20,210 nucleotides of DNA from NCBI GenBank assembly GCA_964550915.1, contig CAZKBY010000027.1:1-20210 (forward strand). The letters run 5' to 3'. The DNA is from JARYMI01 sp964550915 (GTDB lineage: Bacteria > Acidobacteriota > Aminicenantia > Aminicenantales > UBA8522). This document shows positions 15,916 through 20,210 of this stretch, piece by piece. Made by a program: the position numbers and the translations under genes. The notes beneath the pieces were generated by a model. That model did no database searches. It had not been told where the DNA came from and worked only from the letters and a program-made list of their open reading frames with translations. Positions within the stretch are counted from its first letter, which is position 1. Every line of letters begins with the position of its first letter.

Positions 15916-17277
15916 ATGAGAAAAGCACTCATTCTTGTGGCTTTGGTTTTGTGGTGCGTCTCCGCGGTCTTCTCGGCCATCGTGACGAACACCAACCAGA
16001 GCGCGATGTTCTTCCGTTTTCCCTCTCGGAATGCTTCCACCGACCTCGACGCCGTCTACTACAACCCCGCCGGTCTCGTCAAGCTGCAGGATGGCTTTCA
16101 TATCTCTATCCATAACCAGACAATCTTCCAGGACAAAACCGTGACGAATACCTTTCTGTTCTTGAACGACTACGAGTACTTAGGCAAAACGAGAGTTCCC
16201 ATCTTCCCGAATTTCTACGCCATCTATAAAAAGGGCGCCTTAGCTTTATCCTTTGGCTTCGGCCCAATTGCCGGCGGCGGGTCGGCCGATTACGCCGAGG
16301 GGTTGCCATCGTTTGAAATCCCGATTGCTATGATATCCCCTTCCCTTTCGCTGTTCGGGATTCCCACGACTGAATATTCAGCGGAGATCAATTTCAATGG
16401 CCGTTCCGCTTATTACGGCTTCCAGGTGAACGCTTCCTACGCGTTCAACGACATCATCTCAGCGGCTGCGGGCGTCCGATACATCTATGCGGTCAATACT
16501 TACGAAGGCCAGCTCAAGAACATCCAGATCAACCCGATCTTCCCTGCCTTGGGCTGGACCGGCCAGATGCGCTCCGCGCGCGCTGCGTTCACCACTCTCT
16601 ATTCCGCAACCGGCAACGCCACATTTCTCTATTATGCAGCCGCGACGTCCGACATGGCCGTGGATGCAAAACAAGTCGGCTCCGGCTATACGCCAATCCT
16701 GGGCCTCCATCTTTCCCCGACAGAAAATTTCAAGCTCGGCCTTCACTATGAATTCAACACCAAGCTCGAACTGGAAAACCAGACCACCGAAGATGACACC
16801 GGGATGTTTCCTGATGGCGAGAAGCAGCGCAATGACATTCCAGGCAACCTTTCGATCGGCGCTGACTACGCCCTGACGCCAAAATTTAAAGCGTCTGTAT
16901 CTTATACTCTGTTTTTCGAAAAACAGGCCAACTGGGAAGGGCGGGAAAAGGATCTCGAGGGGAATTCCTACGACCTTGCCTTTGCCCTTGAGTATGACGT
17001 CAGCGACGCTTTCACCCTGAGCGCCGGATACATCTGCACGAAGACCGGGGCCGGCACGGACTACCAGACTGACATGAGCTTCGACCTCGGGGCGGACACG
17101 GTTGGCCTGGGCGCGAGAATCCGGATCAGCCCGAAGGTGGACATCGATCTCGGCGGTATTTACGTGATCTATAAAGATCAAACCAAGCCCATCAGCTCTC
17201 CGCCCTTTCCCGACTACGAGGAGACGTACAAGCAGACGTCCTACGGTTTCGCCATCGGCCTCAATTTCCACCTGTAA
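15916..17277 (+). CDS. OmpP1/FadL/TodX-type outer-membrane transporter
   Basis: 453 residues from ATG 15916. The AGGAGG is only four bases upstream, a tight spacing. Signal peptide about 1-21. The mature N terminus has the family pattern: N-T-N-Q-S-A-M-F-F-R at 25-34 (compare N-x-x-A in FadL), then A-S-T-D-L-D-A-V-Y-Y-N-P-A-G-L at about 40-54. Alternating beta strands follow, including A-A-G-V-R-Y-I-Y, F-K-L-G-L-H-Y-E-F and V-D-I-D-L-G-G-I-Y-V-I-Y. It ends S-Y-G-F-A-I-G-L-N-F-H-L, an outer-membrane barrel terminus. FadL-family channels pass hydrophobic compounds such as long-chain fatty acids or aromatics; the ligand here is unknown. It is transcribed from its own promoter, and its stop codon is followed one base later by a family B repeat end. 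Confidence 0.87.
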   Translation: MRKALILVALVLWCVSAVFSAIVTNTNQSAMFFRFPSRNASTDLDAVYYNPAGLVKLQDGFHISIHNQTIFQDKTVTNTFLFLNDYEYLGKTRVPIFPNFYAIYKKGALALSFGFGPIAGGGSADYAEGLPSFEIPIAMISPSLSLFGIPTTEYSAEINFNGRSAYYGFQVNASYAFNDIISAAAGVRYIYAVNTYEGQLKNIQINPIFPALGWTGQMRSARAAFTTLYSATGNATFLYYAAATSDMAVDAKQVGSGYTPILGLHLSPTENFKLGLHYEFNTKLELENQTTEDDTGMFPDGEKQRNDIPGNLSIGADYALTPKFKASVSYTLFFEKQANWEGREKDLEGNSYDLAFALEYDVSDAFTLSAGYICTKTGAGTDYQTDMSFDLGADTVGLGARIRISPKVDIDLGGIYVIYKDQTKPISSPPFPDYEETYKQTSYGFAIGLNFHL

Positions 17278-17278
17278 C

Positions 17279-17291
17279 GGGGTCGGACCAC
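17279..17291 (+). repeat. Dispersed repeat family B, single end behind the porin gene
   Basis: GGGGTCGGACCAC is identical to the terminal repeat of the 7401-7628 element and, like it, is followed by AT-rich DNA (17292-17374). No inverted partner is found before the next gene, so this is a solo or truncated element. It begins one base after the porin stop codon. Confidence 0.7.
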
Positions 17292-17365
17292 GATAATTAT
17301 TTTTAAATCAAGAAGATAGACAAAATTCAAGCTGGCTTTTCGGCCTTAAAACGATATTTTTGCCT

Positions 17366-17420
17366 AAAAAAAATGAGCCTCGGGCAGAAATCCTGAAAAG
17401 AGACTGCAAACTTAAGGCTC
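17366..17420 (-). terminator. Possible terminator of the GT39-like gene
   Basis: On the minus strand, GAGCCT overlapping the last codon and stop (17420-17415) pairs with AGGCTC (17380-17375), followed by A and eight Ts (17373-17366). The stem is only six base pairs and the loop is 34 bases, so this is a weak candidate. Confidence 0.3.
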
Positions 17421-19184
17421 GTCGCCCTGTTGGAGCCGGTAGATACCCAGGATAGAGGTGTTCCCTACGTTGATGGAGTGAATCTTTTCGAGCGGGAATT
17501 CACCCGGATAAAGGCTGTAATTGGTCATGAAATAGTCGCAGGGCTCGAGCCCTTGGGATTCCAGGTAAACGCGCTCGATGGCCTCTTTTTCGTGCGGCCA
17601 GCGGCAGAGCCGGAGCAGTTCATCCCTTTCCTCAGCGGTCATTCTTGAGCGCACGACGAGGTAGTTGAAGCGGCGGTTGACGAAATATTTATTAGGGTTG
17701 CGCTCAGCGAAACGGAGAATCCTCCTGTCGATCTCGAGATAAATCCAGAGCGGCTTGAAGGTTGTGAGCCGGCGGCGCTCCTCCCGGGGTTGAATCCAGA
17801 CGTTGAACTCGCCAGGCCGAAAATCGACGGCCACCTTGATTGTTTCCGAAGGATCAGTTCTCAACAAATATTCGAGTCCCTGCTTATAGGAGAGCCCCCA
17901 GTAATCCATCTCAAATTTCTTGGCGACAGCGGCCATGTCCTTTCCGGCCAGCCGGTTGAAATAGACATTCTCGTGGGGGTGATTTCTGATCATGAAAAAA
18001 GCAGCCCGGCCCAACCCGGCGAGCATCACCACTGTCAGAACAATCTTCGCTGCCACCGAACATTTCTTTTCCCTGATTCTGTGTGCGGCTCCGGATAGGG
18101 CCAGAAAACCTCTAAGGCCGATCAAAAGCAAGGCGGGGTAGATGAAAAAAAGATGGCGGAACTCGTTGAACGTGCAGACGCCCATGAGGATGGAGCCGAG
18201 GGGCGGGGCGAAAAACCAAACAAGCGTCAGGGGCCCCCAGACGCCCTTGAAACCCTGCGCTAACCGTATCCTTTTCTTGAAGATATCGGCGATCAGGGCC
18301 AGGGCGCCGATTAAAAAAAGCCCAAGATAGAGGAGCGGCGTCGAAATAGCGATCCAGACAGGGATGTAATGCCAGGGCGTTTCGCCGCAAGAATAGTATC
18401 TTCCCAAATAAAGTTGATGGCCTTTCCAGGGAACATGCGTGGCAAACTCAAAGACACTGGCGAGGCGTCCCGCCGGGTCCTCCCATAAATACGGCCAGAT
18501 AAGAACAACGAGCACCGCATAAAGACCGACAAACGTTGCTCCCAGCGCAACGACACGGACAGCTTTTCTCCCATCTTTTCGGGCCTTGCCCAGGAGAAAA
18601 AGAAAACCCGCGCCGGTCAGGAAAAAAGTCACCATCCCCGTCAGCCGGACATCAGTGGCCACGGCGCAAGCCAGGCCGTGCCAAGCCATCCGGCCAAACT
18701 CGGGCCTCTCCAGGAACCTCAGGAGCGTGTAGAAAGCGGCGATGACAGCGGTCAGGAGCGGCATATCCTTGGGGTTATAGAAAGCATGGGCGAAAATCCT
18801 CGGGCTCAGGACTAACATCAGGCACCCCAGCAGGGCTATCTCGCGGCGGCCAAAGATGTGTCGGCCGAGCAGGTAAAAAAACCAGACGCCGAGACAAAAG
18901 ATGAGGAAAAGGAGCAAGTGCCTGGTGAGATAGACGGTGCGCGAATCCTGCTCCACCATCCTCTCGACCGCAGCCAAGATGATATCCGGAAAGGTTCCGT
19001 AATTCCTCTCGTGTTCGTGATTGATCAACCGGCGGTCGCCGCGGAGAACATAGTCGAGGAACGCTTGCCCCCTCCATTCATGGACCGGTTCATCCCAGTT
19101 GATCCCGTAATCCCGGAAAACGAGGAGGCCGACACCGACGAGAAAGAGGAAGAGCAGGCCGACGGCGATCCTCTGGCGGCTCAT
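17412..19184 (-). CDS. GT39-like (GT-C fold) membrane glycosyltransferase
   Basis: 590 residues from ATG 19184; no strong ribosome-binding site is visible. About ten to eleven hydrophobic segments run from residue 5 to about 395, followed by a soluble C-terminal domain of about 190 residues. The first periplasmic loop has the acidic signature N-W-D-E-P-V-H-E-W (Asp31, Glu32), where PMT/ArnT-type enzymes keep their catalytic Asp/Glu. A second motif, F-Y-N-P-K-D-M-P (135-142), resembles the second acidic loop of GT39/GT83 enzymes. Such enzymes move a sugar from a polyprenyl-phosphate donor to protein, lipid A or other glycans on the outer face of the inner membrane. The divergent GT2 could supply the donor. 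The exact sugar and acceptor are unknown. Confidence 0.75.
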   Translation of the reverse strand: MSRQRIAVGLLFLFLVGVGLLVFRDYGINWDEPVHEWRGQAFLDYVLRGDRRLINHEHERNYGTFPDIILAAVERMVEQDSRTVYLTRHLLLFLIFCLGVWFFYLLGRHIFGRREIALLGCLMLVLSPRIFAHAFYNPKDMPLLTAVIAAFYTLLRFLERPEFGRMAWHGLACAVATDVRLTGMVTFFLTGAGFLFLLGKARKDGRKAVRVVALGATFVGLYAVLVVLIWPYLWEDPAGRLASVFEFATHVPWKGHQLYLGRYYSCGETPWHYIPVWIAISTPLLYLGLFLIGALALIADIFKKRIRLAQGFKGVWGPLTLVWFFAPPLGSILMGVCTFNEFRHLFFIYPALLLIGLRGFLALSGAAHRIREKKCSVAAKIVLTVVMLAGLGRAAFFMIRNHPHENVYFNRLAGKDMAAVAKKFEMDYWGLSYKQGLEYLLRTDPSETIKVAVDFRPGEFNVWIQPREERRRLTTFKPLWIYLEIDRRILRFAERNPNKYFVNRRFNYLVVRSRMTAEERDELLRLCRWPHEKEAIERVYLESQGLEPCDYFMTNYSLYPGEFPLEKIHSINVGNTSILGIYRLQQGDEP

Positions 19185-19214
19185 CGATTTCTGGCTATTT
19201 TACTCCATGTTAAT

Positions 19215-19264
19215 TTGCAATGCCATAGCTCTTTATGGTAATAATTGACAGCGCTTTTAGGAGG
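19215..19264 (+). promoter_or_regulatory. Promoter and ribosome-binding site that bear on the GT2 start
   Basis: TTGCAA (19215-19220), an 18-base spacer and TAATAA (19239-19244) could form a promoter with transcription starting near 19251. A perfect AGGAGG follows at 19259-19264. Both lie downstream of the ATG at 19235, arguing that translation begins later, at ATT 19271 (six bases after AGGAGG) or GTG 19283. Confidence 0.35.
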
Positions 19265-20032
19265 CTGGCCATTTCGCCGAAAGTGCCCTCGATATCCATT
19301 ATTCTCCCCACTTACAACGAACGGGAAAACATCGGTCCCTTAATCCAGCAGATTTATCAGACGATGGGAGAGGAGGCAGAGGTTATCGTCGTCGACGACG
19401 ATTCTCCCGACGGCACCTGGGCTGTTGTCGAAGGGATGACCGCCGCGCATTCAAACCTCCGCCTGATAAGGCGCAAAAAAGAGCGAGGCCTTGTCTCGGC
19501 CCTGAATGAGGGGATTGCCCGCTCGACGGCCGATGTCGTCGCCTGGCTGGACTGCGATCTCTCCATGCCTCCAGCGAAAATCAAGGAGCTTCACGAAGGC
19601 ATCCTCCGCGGTTACGACATGGCCATCGGCAGCCGTTTCATCAACGGGGGCGGGGTTGAAATCGTCACCGGGAGTCAGGACACGCCCCTGGCCTTTTTCA
19701 TGAGCTCGCTGCTCAATTCTTTCATCCAGCGGGTCCTCGGGCCGCAGGTTAAAGATTACACGAGCGGGTTTGTTGCCGTCAGGCGTCGCGTGTTAGAGAA
19801 CATCAGGCTAACCGGCGATTATGGCGAATACTTTATCGAGCTGGCCTGCCGGGCGCACCGGAAAGGCTACCGCCTCCTGGAGATTCCCTACATCTCTCCG
19901 GCCCGGAGGAAAGGGACATCCAAGACGGGAACGCACATGTCTCATTACCTGAGGAGGGGATCGAAGTACGTCTGGCGGACTCTGAAGCTCAGGCTTTCGG
20001 CCAGATCCTCAATCAAGATGAAGGAAACATGA
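19235..20032 (+). CDS. GT2 glycosyltransferase, polyprenol-phosphate mannose/glucose synthase-like
   Basis: 265 residues if begun at ATG 19235, but that ATG has no ribosome-binding site. ATT 19271 or GTG 19283, downstream of AGGAGG, may be the true start, and the conserved domain begins only at residue about 18. GT-A motifs: S-I-I-L-P-T-Y-N-E-R-E-N-I (21-33), V-V-D-D-D-S-P-D-G-T (52-61), D-C-D (106-108, metal and nucleotide-sugar binding), G-S-R-F-I-N-G-G (132-139) and D-Y-T-S-G-F-V-A-V-R-R. This set marks DPM1-like enzymes, which transfer mannose or another sugar from a nucleotide to polyprenyl phosphate on the cytoplasmic side. There is no C-terminal membrane domain, as in the short DPM1 class. 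It overlaps the next gene by ATGA, so the two are probably co-translated. Confidence 0.88.
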   Translation: MVIIDSAFRRLAISPKVPSISIILPTYNERENIGPLIQQIYQTMGEEAEVIVVDDDSPDGTWAVVEGMTAAHSNLRLIRRKKERGLVSALNEGIARSTADVVAWLDCDLSMPPAKIKELHEGILRGYDMAIGSRFINGGGVEIVTGSQDTPLAFFMSSLLNSFIQRVLGPQVKDYTSGFVAVRRRVLENIRLTGDYGEYFIELACRAHRKGYRLLEIPYISPARRKGTSKTGTHMSHYLRRGSKYVWRTLKLRLSARSSIKMKET

Positions 20033-20210
20033 GCAGGCGCTACGAAAAGATCCAGCAGAGAGGCCAGGTCTTCGCGATTGTCATCAGGCGAGGCTTCTCC
20101 CAGCCGGGCGTCCACTTTTTCACGCCGGGCGAGTTCTCCCAGCAACTGGGAATGCTGGTCCACGCCAAGGGCAAAGTCGTCGACCGTCACCGTCACAAGC
20201 CTGTCTTGAG
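20029..20210 (+). CDS. Cupin-like protein of a sugar/polysaccharide cluster, N-terminal part
   Basis: The ATG at 20029 overlaps the GT2 stop (ATGA), with AAGGAA just upstream. About 60 residues are visible before the window ends. The segment G-V-H-F-F-T-P-G-E-F-S-Q-Q-L-G-M-L-V-H followed by G-K-V-V-D-R-H-R-H-K resembles small single-domain cupins of polysaccharide biosynthesis clusters; the H-R-H pair is the probable start of the cupin metal site. Function within the cluster (regulator, isomerase-like or binding protein) is unknown. Coupling to the GT2 suggests a role in the same lipid-linked sugar pathway. The identification is by pattern and the C-terminal half is not visible. Confidence 0.6.
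   Translation, partial: MSRRYEKIQQRGQVFAIVIRRGFSQPGVHFFTPGEFSQQLGMLVHAKGKVVDRHRHKPVL

Noticed and set aside
16459..17271. 270-codon minus-strand open frame
   Set aside because: It is a shadow of the FadL-like porin gene; no motif or start signal supports it.
19245..19273. TTGACA at 19245 as the GT2 promoter -35
   Set aside because: No -10-like hexamer lies 16-18 bases downstream; that stretch is the ribosome-binding site and coding start.

Overview
The window looks like part of the chromosome of an uncultivated Gram-negative bacterium, most plausibly Acidobacteriota or the related Candidatus Aminicenantes. This is an inference from gene content: a Ser/Thr kinase carrying TolB-like and TPR modules, a DUF5916 outer-membrane protein with a CBM9-like front, secreted M28 peptidase and amidohydrolase, a carboxypeptidase-regulatory-domain TonB receptor and a FadL-type porin. 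The coding DNA is GC-rich and is broken by AT-rich spacers. No rRNA, tRNA, CRISPR array or intact transposase was seen.

Region 1 (1-4676) is a worn accessory zone. It holds a HicB-like gene cut by the window edge, a complete solitary HicB-like gene, and a Ser/Thr kinase gene broken by an in-frame stop, an internal deletion and a frameshift. Two apparently intact toxin-antitoxin operons follow, AbrB/RelE-type and VapBC, and then the 3' remnant of a mazF-like toxin on the opposite strand. An identical 36-base sequence occurs in direct orientation on both sides of the intact TA pair and the mazF remnant (2939-2974 and 4547-4582).

Region 2 (4677-17277) is a series of cell-envelope genes: DUF5916/CBM9 outer-membrane protein (+), beta-propeller/transglutaminase fusion (-), TonB-dependent receptor (+), secreted amidohydrolase (-), M28 peptidase lipoprotein (+) and FadL-like porin (+). 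Most stand alone with their own ribosome-binding sites. Good sigma70-type promoters are visible for several of them. Together they suggest capture and breakdown of organic matter, probably peptides, at the cell surface.

Region 3 (17412-20210) is for glycan assembly. A multi-pass GT39-like glycosyltransferase (-) is divergent from a polyprenol-phosphate sugar synthase-like GT2 (+), which overlaps by four bases a cupin-like gene cut by the window end. The GT2 could make the lipid-linked donor used by the GT39-like enzyme.

Two families of short dispersed repeats run through the spacers. Family A is a 27-base core present five times, always on the + strand (2943, 4551, 7643, 11837, 13793). Family B is a 13-14-base motif that forms perfect terminal inverted repeats around a 228-base AT-rich element (7401-7628) and occurs once more right behind the porin gene (17279). 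These repeats, and the degraded TA and kinase genes among them, are the most notable unexplained structure in the window.
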